From the NCBI GenBank assembly GCA_049999725.1, contig JBNGIS010032798.1, positions 45,837-109,836 on the forward strand: a DNA stretch of 64,000 nucleotides. Direction: 5' to 3'. Below are positions 31,424-43,483 of the stretch, in pieces (within the stretch, counting starts at the first letter, position 1; each line of letters starts with the position of its first letter). The notes beneath the pieces were generated by a model. The model ran no database searches. It was not told the origin of the DNA and saw nothing but the letters and a program-made list of their open reading frames with translations. This DNA comes from Haplomitrium mnioides (Eukaryota > Marchantiophyta > Haplomitriopsida > Calobryales). The translations under genes and the position numbers were made by a program.

Positions 31424-34400
31424 TGTCAGCCAACGAATTGGAGCGCTAACTCAGAATTCTGCAAAGAGGAAGCATCATTGACACAATTCCTCTCTGGTAA
31501 GTGCAAGAGCGCCTCGAGAGCAGCAAGAATCCTTCAATACTGTGGGTACGAGTAGAGCGCATGGATCCGAGGAGGAGAATGGGATCATTGCAGAAGAAGG
31601 GAAGGGAACAGTGGTCGCCAGCCAAGGGAGGGGTACCACTAAAATTTGAATTGCGCAAACGAGAGCCCGTGGGTCTCATGGGGATGCGGGAATCAAGGCC
31701 TAGCAGGGAGAAAGGAACGCCCACCTAAGGCAAAGCAATCAAAGGAGGAAGAGCGAAGCTACAAGGCAAAAATCCGAAAGCACTCAAGGAAGAGGGAGAC
31801 CGCAGGGCATGCCTGCATATGCCACACATCAGAAGCAAGGATTGGAGACAAGAAGGATGAGTTGAGGTCTTTGTAAGAGCGAGCTAGGCCAGGGAGCGGG
31901 GGACGCCTCGATCCTGCAAGCGTGAGATGAGCTCTACAAGGGCCCGACCCTTTTCTTTGAGTCCGCGGGTCTTAGCGGAAACGTGGAGTTTCTAGAGGGC
32001 TCTGAAAGATTCCACGGAAACGTGGCGTCTCCAGAGTGCTTCAGGGGATTCGACGTATGATAAGGCGGCTCCAGGGGGTCCATGGGTCTTCACGGGGAGG
32101 TGGCGGGCCACGAAGGACTTAGCGGGACTCAGCCCTCCTAAGTGGGGAGCCCGGTTAAGTGGATTCCGAGTGAGCTTTTGATGTGGAGAGCCCACTTAAC
32201 AGGGATCCGTTGGGAGGTCCGACCGGAAGAGCAAGGAGGGATCAGCCGAAAGGGTGATCTATCACAGGTCCGACCGAGAGAGAAAGGAGTAACAAAGGGT
32301 TGGCCGAAAGGATGATCTATCAAAGATCCGGATTGGGAGAGGACAAGGTTGAAAGTTCGAAGGAGTACAGATGCGACATTTGAAAGTTCAACGCATGCGT
32401 GTGAGGGATTGGTTCAAAAGGAAGTTCTTTGTCGTTCTTATATCAAGCTAGGTCACAACTTAGTGAAGGGAGCCCCGAGCGTGTATTGTTCTTATCGCAA
32501 GATGGCTTCGAAACGGCAACGAAGGCACCGTTCTTACTCGATGAGGCAAGGCAACTCTTCGGATGACGTGGCATCCTCAGAAAACTTGGGGAACGTTCGT
32601 AGGTCAACTTCGGAAAGAAGTCAAAGAAACAGTTCGCCTATGCCTTTGCGTGGCGGCGTCGGACGGCACAGCAACGGATGACGTGGTGGCCTCAGGAAGT
32701 CCACAAGGCTTCACGGAGACGTGGTGGCCCCATGAAGTCCGCAAAGCTTCACGGAGACATGGCGACCCTAGGAAGTCCGCAAGGCTTCACGGAGAGGTGG
32801 CGGGCCCAGGGAGTCCGAAGGTTTATAACAAAAACATGGCAAGCGCACGGAGCCTGCAGAGTTTAGCGGTAACGTGGATGAAAGAGAAGGGTCCGCGGTC
32901 TTCATCAGAAAAAGGTCAGCGCGACTGTTAGACTACCCCCTTGCGGAACGGCATCGGGCGGCGGCTTTGCGGATTACGTGGCGTCCTCAGAGGATTTGGT
33001 GAAAGTCAATGGACACGTGGCGGTAAGATGGAGTCCATTTGATCTCAGGTCAAAAGAATGTCAACTTTAGAGAAGGGTTAGCGCGACGGTCCGCCTACCC
33101 TTTTGTGGGGCGGCGTCGGACGGTGAGGCTTCGAATGACGTGACGCTCAGGGATGGTCCGTGGGATCCTTCAGGTCAGAGCTAAGTCAACCACGAAGCCA
33201 AGTCAGCGCGACGATTAGACTACCCCCTTGTGGGGTGGCGTCGAACGGCGCGGCTCGGAAGAAAGTCAACCTCAACACGTGGCATGTCGGAGGAGTCCGA
33301 GGGATCCTGCGGACTTCCTTGTCCGTTGGATCCTTGGGCTGGGGATCCAAGGTCAATTACCGGAGAAAAGTCAACAACGGACTTGGAGTCCCACTAGGCT
33401 CTACGGACTCTGATCCATAGGGATCTCCGGATGCAAATCTTGGAGATTCTGTGGGACTCATTTTCCATGGGATTCTTCAGACTGGAGTTCCGTGGGAATC
33501 TTTGGAATCTCAATCCGCGAGATTCCTCGAACTCACCTCCGTGTTACCGTTGTACTTGGAATCATTCGACTAACTCGCGGGACATGCGTCGCAACATCCG
33601 AATCTGAGCCAACGGGATTAACGAACAGTGGGGACACACGTCGCAACCTTCTATTCCGAACCCAATGGGATTAACAAACCTTCAACGGGAAGGGCTCGAG
33701 AGATCAGCAAAAGCTCGGGGGGTATACATCGGAGGGCTGCGAATTCAAAAGGATTTATGTGCAAGCAAATTAGAGATGCGACAGCGATCTTAAGACGAGG
33801 AAATCGCAACAAGATAAGGCAGGAGTGGGATTCCAGTGAGAAGCTACGTGAAGCGGGTGAACTCATGATGGGGGCAAGCGAGGTTGGAGGTGGACTAGAG
33901 GGGTGCCCAGAATCGCTAGGCAGAGAGCTCTAGAGGATCATGCGATCCATGTGAACTCATCCCCGTAAGTGGACCAGGAGCGGAGGTGGATTGATACGGG
34001 AGTCTAGAAGGGAATTTGGTCTACTAAGAATTCAAGAGAGGCTGCCAAGTGAGATCTTGGAGTTGTCTCTGCATTCCTTGTGCGAGAGCATCAACCTAGA
34101 GTGCTCATGGTGCACTCTAGTGTAATTCGTCAAGTGGAGCTGAGAGAGGGTGGCTACGTTAGTGCCTGCACACTACAGAGAAGACCTGTCGAGGCTCGAG
34201 GGTGGAGTGAGCTACCTGCAGTCGAGAAGGTTGTCTTCCAGTGGTGGAAGTCAAAGAAATCCTCTTCTTAGCATGAGGAAGTAAAAGCAGTGCTTCTTAC
34301 AATGGAAGTTGGAAAACTATCTAGAGAGGGGTGTGTGGGTGTGGATGTTGGTGTGGAGGTGGAAAGGTAGTAAGTGATTCAGAAGGGGGAGACCTGCTTG

Positions 34401-35129
34401 TGAGACCAGTTCTAGAGGGCCTTCAAGGACTCTGTTCTGTTGCAGTACACTGTTGGGATGTGTTTGTACATATGTTCATAGTTAGATTTGCATTCTACAT
34501 TTTGTATGCAAGAGACATACTAGACTAGAATATAACAAGACCAGTTGAGCAAACCTTTGGACAGCTTTGGATGGGGAGTCAAGTCCTTTGAAACGATCCT
34601 GTGACCATGGGGGTTAATGTTCTCTGTTTCTGACCATGTTTTATAGTTCAGGAAATAGTTCATATTAGGATAGCTAAGAATCACAGTTGTATCAGTTCAT
34701 ATGACAACCTTGAGAGGGGGAGTCCAATCTTCTGTCATTGTTCATTGGTGCAGGTCACAACACCGTTCTGTCCCCAAAGCATACACAAGGTGGCAGGGTC
34801 TAAGATTTGGACCCTTGGAATGTATTGAAGGAATTACACAAGGCATGCTGGGTGGTGTAAATGTGGACTTGGGGTGTTATGAATGAATGACTATATTGTA
34901 AGTTGAAGAGAGTAAGAGGTGAACCAAGGGCTTGTAAGGGAAGAGAAGATCTTTAAAGCCTCAAAGTGATAATTGGCAAGGGGCCATCTTAGAAAAGAAC
35001 CTGAAAGCCTTGAATCTGTCCTCCCCTGCCTTCCAAGTGGCACTTGAGAGGGTTAACGCCTGAAACATGGGAGTGACATGAATTTTTAGCGCTAGAAGGA
35101 GGGTTAAGGCCTAAATTAGGGGAGTGACA
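31424..35129 (+). repeat. 3' LTR of G1 with a 51-bp terminal extension
   Basis: Matches the 5' LTR from TGTCAGCCAA to GAGTGACA at 35,078. Then come 25 bp equal to the start of the internal leader after the 5' LTR (tgaatttttagcgctagaag and on), then a second, diverged copy of the last 26 bp of the LTR (ttaaggcc, then gagtgaca) ending at 35,129. The target duplication AATAG starts only after this extension. The ACGTGGC repeats recur here at 31,980-33,290 and are better preserved than in the 5' copy. Confidence 0.88.
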
Positions 35130-35620
35130 AATAGCTAATAGGCCATAGCGACTAAAGACCCCATAAAAAACAAAAACAACTCCTTCACTAGATTTTTTTC
35201 ACAATGCTACCAACTCTATCCACTTGGAGAAGCACTCCACCATCACCAACACATACTTATTTGTGGCATTTAGTTAAAGGTAATGGCCATGCAAAATCAA
35301 AACTCCAATGGTAACTTGGACCCAACTCTAAGAAATGGTTGTATTTGAGATGTGGGAGGTCCACTATATTTTGAACTCATAATGTATGCCACATCACCAA
35401 TACTGAACTTGAAGTAGACTACAGGTCCTCTTGATTCCAAAGTGCCCCAACTCTTTATAATGCACCAACCGAGCTCTAAACAAAGGATGTCAAACAACCC
35501 ACACATTGCCATTTTTTGTAATGCATAGTATTTGTAACCCGTTGATTATGAATTGTTTGGCTCTATATTAACTTTAGCCACATTTTTTGGCATTAATATG
35601 TGAGGCAAAAAGGTTTTGTC
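35130..35620 (-). mobile_element. Gypsy element B, continuation beyond G1
   Basis: Matches element A 17,745-18,230 on the minus strand: ctatccacttggagaa, catttagttaa-ggtaat, aatactgaacttgaagtagact and aagtgccccaactctt. It is the integrase core and zinc-binding side of element B, interrupted by G1 between the first and second catalytic positions. Similarity fades after about 35,605. The AATAG duplicate is 35,130-35,134. Confidence 0.72.
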
Positions 35621-36589
35621 ATTGTTTTCTGTAAGTTTTATTTTCTTTCAATTGTTAGTAGGACAACTAAATAAAAGCTCCCAAGATCAAGCTTGTAGAG
35701 CCTAGAAAATTTCTCCTCATTTCTCTTTCATTTAGCTCCAATGGCCCCAAGTCCTTTGCCTATTGGATTCTAGTCCATGCTAGACTTGAATTTTAATACA
35801 TATCACTCAAGAGGTCAAAGTTTCAGGAGATAACCTTCACTCAACTAAAGCATTTAAGCCCATAAAGAAGAAAAAACCTTCACCTATTGTACTTTAGTAT
35901 GTGAAGACTACGTACAGCTTTCACAATTTTCTAGCTCTCCAAGCTGCAATTTCAAACCTTCTCATATCTGTAACAAATCAAGCGGAAGGAGGGTCCGAAA
36001 GAAGTCCGTTATAAATGTTGGATGGGAGTCTTGTCCATGTGTAGGTGTAGATTTCTATAATTGATGTGTTAATAGCCATATGCTAGTTCTAGCATAGTTC
36101 AAATTGCTTTATGCATGCTCTGAGGAAAATCAATGAGTGCATGCGATTAGGAAAATTAGTGAGTGCATGCCTCTTGAAAGATCTGAAGGGTTTTCCCTAG
36201 AAGTTGCATGTAGACTCTAAGAAGATCTAAAGGGTGGTCGGCTACTACAATGTGCAAGAATCTATACGATATGAGTAAGAAGTGTGACTATAGCATAGAT
36301 CAATCTTAGCTGCCATGATACAATATGTTTATGTTGCACTTCATGATGTCCAGCGTAGAGCTTGTGAATCCCAAAGTTATGAACAAATTTCTCTAAATGG
36401 TCCATGATGCAAGATTGTGGGAGCACATTATTACACTAGGATATATGCTAGGAGAGAATTGTGTGCTTGTTTGTTGTGCATATAGAAGAGGGAAGCAACT
36501 TCTGATGGAAGTGAGGAAGGAAGAGTGTGTGTGGAGTATGTAGAGCTAGATGACCTAGATGTGGATGTATGCATTGTTGATCTAGGGTG
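35621..36589. other. Unassigned region with a short G3-LTR-like fragment
   Basis: No gene is recognised. The segment 35,981-36,008 (agcggaaggagggtccgaaa and the next eight bases) matches an internal stretch of the G3-family LTR (38,113-38,140 and 50,503-50,530) with about one mismatch, then diverges on both sides. The sequence just before 36,590 might be the internal 3' end of a relative of G3, since an LTR begins there, but no clear polypurine tract is present. Confidence 0.35.
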
Positions 36590-39500
36590 TGGGAGCACGG
36601 TTGTTGACAAAGAATCAGAAGTAGCTCAAACAAGCTCTTTTCGACGCGGTGGAGTAAGAAGAAAATGGTAAAGCTTCAAGTTTTGGATTAATAAGTGTAG
36701 AATTGTAAGATGTAAGGATCAGAGAAACATTCTGGATATCATTGACCAAGGAGAGAGAGCTAAGTGATGAAGAAGTTGATGTCTTTTTCAGAAAAAAAAA
36801 AGTTCTTTTTGGTAAAACTAATCTAAGTGTTGAGGGCCAAGGCTAGCCCCTATCTACTGCTATTCTAGTGTTGATGGACAGCTTGCCCATGAGCCAGGTG
36901 AAGTGCATCGGAGGACATGTTGCTCTTTTGTGCCCTGAACTAGGTCTATCTAGGGGCAGAATGGCAAGTAGGTGGCCTTAGACCCCCTAAGGGGGATGCC
37001 TCTTGAAAGAAGGGAGGAGGAGGTTTTTATACATGTGTAGGCTCATTGGGTAAGGCTTATGGGATAAGTGGAAGCCTCACGATGAACGTTGTGCGATGCC
37101 CCCTCGCGAGAAAGAAATGTGGAGATCGATCTATGAAGGGAGGATTGATCTGCAAGGAGACTCCTCCCTTGTGATCTGTTTGATTGAGGAGATTTGTAGA
37201 AGGGAAAGAACCCCTTCTCTACAAGGCTGCATCGAATTGCCAGCTCTGCCTAATGAAATGTGAATGATTCGAATGACGAGAGGACCTATTGCGTGATCAA
37301 TGTGAAGAAAGGGAATCAAATATGAAGGCTTCTCATAATTTGATTTGGGATGATGCCAGAAGTCGTTCCGATACACAAATCCATCCTGTTTCTATTTCAT
37401 CCATAATATTTGATTCGGAAGTCATCTCTTTATTTCCTTGGGTAGTTCCTCCCAACAAGATTAGTTGTATGGATTCTGGTCTATGATGGTATCTCCATCT
37501 ATTTTGACGATTGGATCTGTACATGAATGGAAAAACAAAGGGCGAATGCTGCGATCCGATCCTTGCAAGCTCCCGCGAATTTAGTGAAGGTTGTGATTGA
37601 TTTGAAAGAAGATGCTGCGAAGGGCTTCCCTGTTGCGAAAATCGAGCAAAAGAGGTTGCGAAGGAGAGTCTTTGTCTGGAGGAGAATACCTGCTAGACAT
37701 TGGAAGAGGAAGGAATGTTGTAACAATCGGATGAAGAAGAAGGCGAGAATTGATGAAAGGGAAATGAAAGAATGTTGCAATAAATTGAATAAGGCTGCGC
37801 TAGAAATTTGAATGTTCGTCTGTGCTGCTAAATTGAATGCTGGAATCTCGAATGACGAAGAATGAAGGGTGATTTGATTTGAATGAAGGATTTGAAATTG
37901 AAGAAATTGAAATCAAATGATGAAGGAAAAGGAGGATCGATCGATCGACTTGCTGTGAAGACTCCCTTCCTGCGAAATCAAATGTGGAAAGGAAGTTTAT
38001 TGAGCAAGAATCGATCAAATCAGCGACGAAGTGATTGGTGATCAAATTCTGATGTGCAAACTATTTGAATTAGAAAGAATTAAAATTTTTAAGGGAATGA
38101 GAACGAATTGGAAGCGAGCGGAAGGAGGGTCCGAAAGGAGTCCGTGGTCGGAATAAGGCGTCGGAAATTCGCCTTCCTATGTGGGGAACCCCAGTTAAGG
38201 GGGTTCCAATTTGTTTTCCAAAGTGGAACACCTTGGTTAAGGGGGTTTCCAATGAGTGTCCGAGTGGGGATCCAAAGTGGAGTTCTCGAGTTAAATTGGT
38301 TCTGATTGGGGTTACGAAGTAGGGAGCCATGATTAGGAAGGTTACGTTTCGAGGAGTTCGACAGAAGGATGATTGGCGAAATAGCAATGAAGCGAAACAG
38401 TGATATATGAAATGATGACTTATCGGTGTTTTGCGCGACAAGGAAAGGCGAGCAAAGAGAGAAGTTTGAATGGCGAATTGGTGATTTATTGTGGTTTTGG
38501 TGTGGAAGTCGAACTAAAAGTTCGAAAGGATTACTTAGAGGAATTGGAAAAGTTTGAATTGAAAGGAGAGGAAATGGAAGAGTTAGTGAAAGTTTGAAAA
38601 TTAATATAAGAACAATTGTTAGTAATTCGTTCTTGTGGTGAGTGAAGTCCGTGAAAGTTAGTGATAGAGTGTTATTTAGCTTAAGAACAATCTGTGAGTT
38701 GTTAGTTCTTATTGTAAACTTAACGTGAAAAAGTTAGCGTGTAGAAAAGCAAGTTAGTTGATTTGGAACTAGGATGACTGTTATTGTCAGTTGAGCATGA
38801 CAGGGGGTACAAGCCAGTTGGCAAGTTCCAGTTTTGCTGGTTAGTCTCATTGTACAATTTTTGTGCTTCAAGGAATAAAGATCAATTGCTGTTTGTCTGT
38901 GAGGTTTTTCCCCTGCTCTTGGAGAAATTGCAGAAATTGGAAGGAGCAGTATGTGTGTGGAACAATGAATTGAGATCAAGTCTTGGTGGCAAGTGTTCTG
39001 CAGGTTCCAGTTGAAGAAATCAGTCAGGTTACATCAGGGGAGAGCATGTCAGGAGTTTCCTAAGTGTCTTTTGCTGGTGGGTCTGGGTTCTGGGTTCCAG
39101 ATTGTGATCTATAGGATGTTTGGTGGTAGCAAATCTGATTTGAGTTGTGTTCTACTCAAGATTTTTGTATGTGTGTTAGATTGTTAAATTTTTAAGGAGA
39201 GAACCTTTTGTGATTAATCAATCAGTGAATACTGGTTGGTGGGTTGCAGTAGAGCAAGGAGTGCTCAGATTTGTGTGTGCCTAGGGAATAGGTGGGCATT
39301 TCACAAGCAAACAGAGTAGTGGGTGGTTGGAGGAGCAGCAGTTGGATGTGAGATCAGGAGAGTCGTTCCATAGCTGAGTTCTCAGCATCAAGCTCCGGGA
39401 TATATTGCGTTGGAGTGGTTTGAGTATCTAGTTTGAAGGAAGTGAGGTGTTGTAACGAAGGTAGGCACTGGAGTGTTGGTTTGAGAGTTTCAAGCAAGTT

Positions 39501-39705
39501 GGGTAACTGGTTGCTTGGGAATTTCTTTGATTTAGCTTCTATTTAAAATCAGCTTGTACAGCAGCTTTCTTATCCTAGAAGTGTCAGTTATATAGTTTGA
39601 GTAATTCTTAGCTTTTGTTCTATTATAGTGAGTAGTAGTAGTAGTTTATGTGTTTGGTTTTGTGAAGAAAGGTTGTGAGACCTAGAGTGGAGAGAGGTCC
39701 ATCTC
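36590..39705 (+). repeat. G3-family LTR, plus orientation, 3' end truncated
   Basis: From tgggagcacgg (36,590) it parallels the solo LTR at 49,178, including gcttcaagttttgg, the gttgagggccaaggctagcccctatc block (36,829), gaagcgagcggaaggagg (38,111) and the 41-bp repeat cluster (38,180-38,345). It stops at agagaggtccatctc (39,705), about 185 bp before the LTR end seen at 52,230. No matching partner LTR or flanking duplication was found. It is either a truncated solo LTR or the 3' LTR of an eroded element. Confidence 0.78.
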
Positions 39706-40579
39706 ATGCTACCTTGTTCTCTACCTTTGACCTGAAATCAAAAAAATGTACAACAAAGGCTGCTTTGGTCTAGCCAAAAGAAAGGCACAAGCAAACTCAA
39801 AGATTCAACGTGGGATTAGTCATTAAGAATAAAAGGAAGTAAAATATGCTTAATAAAGGCAGCAAGAGATGTTTTCTCAATGAAAATCATGAATGCTCAC
39901 TCAATGATGCCATAGACTGCAAACAAAGGCACAAGCTTGAAAATGCAAGTCTAAGAAAAAAAAAAAGAATTAGACAAAATTTGAAGCAAGACAAATACAG
40001 AGAATAGAAAAAATCAATGCAATCCAAAGCAAAAATCCGCATATATCTATGTAGATCAACAAAAAAAAGAAATCAGTTAATGAGATGCTCAATAGCCAAC
40101 TCAATTGATTAGATGTAGCTCAATCCAATGCTTAGTAGAAAAAAATTTCAGTGTACTCGAATTGCTCAATGGCTAAGAAAATAGAAGCTATGCTCAATGC
40201 TCTCAATGTAGTTGCTCCTTGGGTGCCCTTCTATAACATGCGCCTCCATTGACAATGTCCACAACTAACTTAAAGATGCCAAAGCAAAAATTCATTATTG
40301 GTTCAATAACACTAGCCAATCAAGGGATTTTGAGCAAGGACTGATCAAACCTCACTTGCAACTGTTTTTTTTTTATGTAAGAGACAAGAACTACGATAAA
40401 CCTGTTGTGTTAAAGCAACATTGAGTTTGAGTAAAATCTATTTTGTTTGTAGTTGGTGGCTTAAGTCTTGTGTTTGTTTACTCAATATGATCTGGTTTAG
40501 TCAATTTTGTTGGATATAGCATTTTGCAAAGTGATTTTGGGAAACCTTTTGTTTGTTGATACATTAAACATTGTAAATG
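39706..40579. other. AT-rich sequence without recognised genes
   Basis: Contains A-rich runs and no convincing coding stretch. By position it should include the 3' end of the minus-strand Helitron, whose expected CTRR terminus with a short hairpin was not identified by eye. Confidence 0.4.
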
Positions 40580-40595
40580 TAGCTTGCCATTGCAA

Positions 40596-41340
40596 CTATT
40601 TGTGCAGTTCAATGCTTGGAGTTCCAATGTTTTGGATGCAAACCACGTTGTTAAAGAAGTAATTATGGGAGTTCAAACCCTTTGGATGCAGTTCACGTTG
40701 TGAGAGAAGAAATTCTTCATATACAACATTTGTTGTGGAAGCAAAGTCATGAATGTATAAACTTATGTTGATAGTACTAATGGCACTTAATAGTGCTAGA
40801 TAAAATTGGATGTGTGTGAACACATGTTGCACTAAATGAACACCAACTATGCTCATTTTTTGTCCTTGCGACTTGTTGATTGTCAATGCAAATGCAAGTT
40901 GTGATGGGAATCGACATTGCAACAAAGTAAATGGCCATCAGTGCATGCTAGATGATGTGGTGATGTGCGGGATATGCAACATATTTCCTTCATGTGCTCC
41001 TCTAACAATCTTTGTTGCGATGATGGGACGTGTAAGTTAGCGTACAATCAACCTTGTGTCGTTCCAAAGACCTATAGCTGCATCCAAGTTACATAGTAGC
41101 ATTACCAACACTCCAACTTTGAGCACAAGTGATGGGGAGGCATACTCGCCACAATGGTTGTGTTCAGAAATTTTGAACCGTAGGCTATTTTCTAATAGTC
41201 TTGCTCTGCAACAATATTAGCTGACAAAAAAAAAACATGTTACTGAACTTTGAATACATATTGCAATCAGCCCATTAATCTCATTGACTACAACATTTGT
41301 TATTATCAAGATGCTATAATTCATGTAATTTGGTGTTGCA
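40596..41340 (-). pseudogene. Helicase C-terminal domain of the Helitron
   Basis: NYSILIITNVVVNEINGLI (about 41,320-41,265) is the pre-motif stretch. EYASPSLVLKVGVLVMLLCN and LDAAIGLWNDTRLIVR (about 41,145-41,045) are equivalent to the LKVGxPVMLLRNLDxxxGLCNGTRL block. FPSQLAFALTINKSQGQKMS (about 40,915-40,850) is helicase motif VI of the PIF1/Helitron family. The Arg-finger neighbourhood and Walker motifs were not found. Confidence 0.78.
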
Positions 41341-43228
41341 AAGTTAGCAAGATTCAAGAAGACAATCTTAGTCAAGTTTTCGAGTGAAAAGGCGCAAGTA
41401 GTTCCAACAAAAAGACCAATATCCATACATGTGTTTGGAGTTGCATCACCATCAAGTTTAAGGTCTTTGTTGTTGATTGCAGACTTGCTGTCATATCCTA
41501 CATGCAAAATATATATTCAGCATGCGGACAAGATGTTGGTCTTTATGAAGATGCATATTCTCTCTAAGATAAAGAACTCAAGTGTTGCGCCAAAGGTGAG
41601 ACTCACTCAAAGAAGTTACATCAAATGTTGGTTATGGTTCTTGTGCCACAACAGGTGGGCATTGGTAAAAATCTCCTTTAAACATGATAACTTTACCTCC
41701 AAATGGTATGTTGAGCACCTTTATATTGTCACGCATAGAGTGATCAACCGCCTCTATGCAATGTTGATGTTGGGCTAAAGCCTCATCCAAACATTCAATT
41801 TGGGTGCACAAATGACCTCAACGATGTTGTTAATAAGATTGAATCTACAATGTTAATCATTATAAGTCATCAATAGGATTTTAAAAGCAAAATAAGAAAA
41901 ACAACCACGAGCTAGCAAGAGAGCATCAATGTTTTAGGAAGCCATGACAATAGCAACATCACCACAAAGCTAGAAGAATGCCATACTTAAAGTTCTTACT
42001 TGAGCCTCAAAGTCCATCCAAGAAAAACAATGATTGGTGTGTTTTTGTTGATAGGATTGAGAATAGTAGTCACAACAAAACTTTGCTCTTCATTCAAAAG
42101 AGGAACATTGCAATCAAATTTTTCCTACAATTGAATTGTGTCATACAAATGCTCTATATAAAGTTGAGCATTAAGTCAAGGTTTTATGTCAAAAGCCGTT
42201 TTGTTATGCACTTCCTCTATAGTCTCACTAGTAAAAGTTTGTTGATGTCAAATATCATGTGAGAGTTTGTTGGCAAACTCATGCCACAACTCTTCAATGT
42301 CAAAAATGGTGCAAAACATAAGAAAAGTGACAAAATGTGATAATTGCCCTAGAGGATGGTCTATATTTTCTTTGCAAGGCAAGTTTTCCATTTTACATTA
42401 TCTTGGAGCAACCCATGGGCATTGTATGCACTTTGAAAAGTCATATGTAGGATTCCATAGAAAATCTAAAGATCTCTAAAAGAGACCAATCTAGGCACAA
42501 TAGTCAATATCATTCACAAGAAGAAATGCTCTTCTACAATAGGCGAGACAAAGTACATCCGCTTGATAGTCTTGTAACCTACTTCTCAAACCTTTCAAAA
42601 CTTGTGGCTACCTTGTTCTTTCTTAAAAAAAATTACATCAAGGAAAGTTGATATATAAAATATCTCATGCTTCCTTATTTGTGGCATTATAAGTAAAGTG
42701 TTCTGTGAGTGTTGTGCTCTAGGCACTTGGATGTGAAGCAACTTTGGCAAGGTTGGCAGCCTTGTTGAATACAATATTGTGTTGTCTTAGTAAGTGAACC
42801 TTGAGTCTAATTACAAGTGGCTTCTCGCAATGCTTCTTAAAAGACATCAAAGAATCTACAACTTTGCAAGGGCAATGATACCTTGCATCTAGATGTTGCT
42901 TGATTTCATCTATAGGTCTTTCTACCTAGATGATTTCACAGTAAAGGCCTTTATAAACATACTTTAAAAGATATTTGATACTATGTACATCTGCAGAAAC
43001 TTCAATGTTGATGTGTGCGTTGAAATTTGTTATAATTTATGTATTATAAGAAGCGACCCAATGATTTTCAAACAAAAATCCTCTAGTTGTAAGGTAGAAA
43101 GTTTGTTTGTCAATACAACCATGGTATGCAACATAGTTGTTTTTACCAACAACAGTTTGCTCATTGTAGTCATGTGGGTATCTTTTCTTGCAAATACCGT
43201 TCACCATGCAAGAAACTATTGGATATTC

Positions 43229-43483
43229 TTAGCCGCATGGCCTATTTAGTAAAAAGTTTGCTACTATTTCATAAAGGTCTATAATTTTGAGTGATGGTAG
43301 CCTTGCAAAAACTAAGCAAATAGCCTCCACCATCGTTGAAATCTTCTCATCTTGTTGAAAGATTAGAAGCAAATAGATGTGAGATAGTCCTTGCATTTGG
43401 TACTCTCTTTTCAAAACATGGCCAATGATATGGGCAAACCATCCACCTTTAACTACACCTTTAAGCAAGGCAACAACCTTCAT
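43229..43483 (-). pseudogene. Rep (HUH) domain fragment of the Helitron
   Basis: KREYQMQGLSHIYLLLIFQQ corresponds to the Rep HUH strand, usually E-F-Q-x-R-G-L-P-H-x-H-x-L in Helitrons. Here the second metal-binding His is Tyr (S-H-I-Y), so nicking activity is lost. LYEIVANFLLNRPCG, also typical of Helitron Rep, follows. Confidence 0.75.

Larger units (their letters stand above)
21997..35129 (+). mobile_element. G1: 13.1-kb Ty3/gypsy retrotransposon, complete but defective
   Basis: TG at 21,997 and CA at 35,128-35,129 are flanked by the direct repeat AATAG (21,992-21,996 and 35,130-35,134), so this is a single insertion into element B. LTRs are 3.64 kb (5') and 3.66 kb plus a 51-bp extension (3'). 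The 5.8-kb internal region encodes gag with three zinc knuckles, protease, RT, RNase H and integrase in that order, ending in a polypurine tract. Base composition is clearly GC-richer than the flanks, with sharp steps at both ends. Stops and frameshifts occur in every domain and two catalytic Asp residues are replaced. Confidence 0.92.

Noticed and set aside
37826-38060. Possible host coding exon with Glu/Lys-rich frames within the LTR copy at 36.6-39.7 kb
   Set aside because: The same sequence recurs in all four G3-family LTR copies and the frames are not conserved between them.
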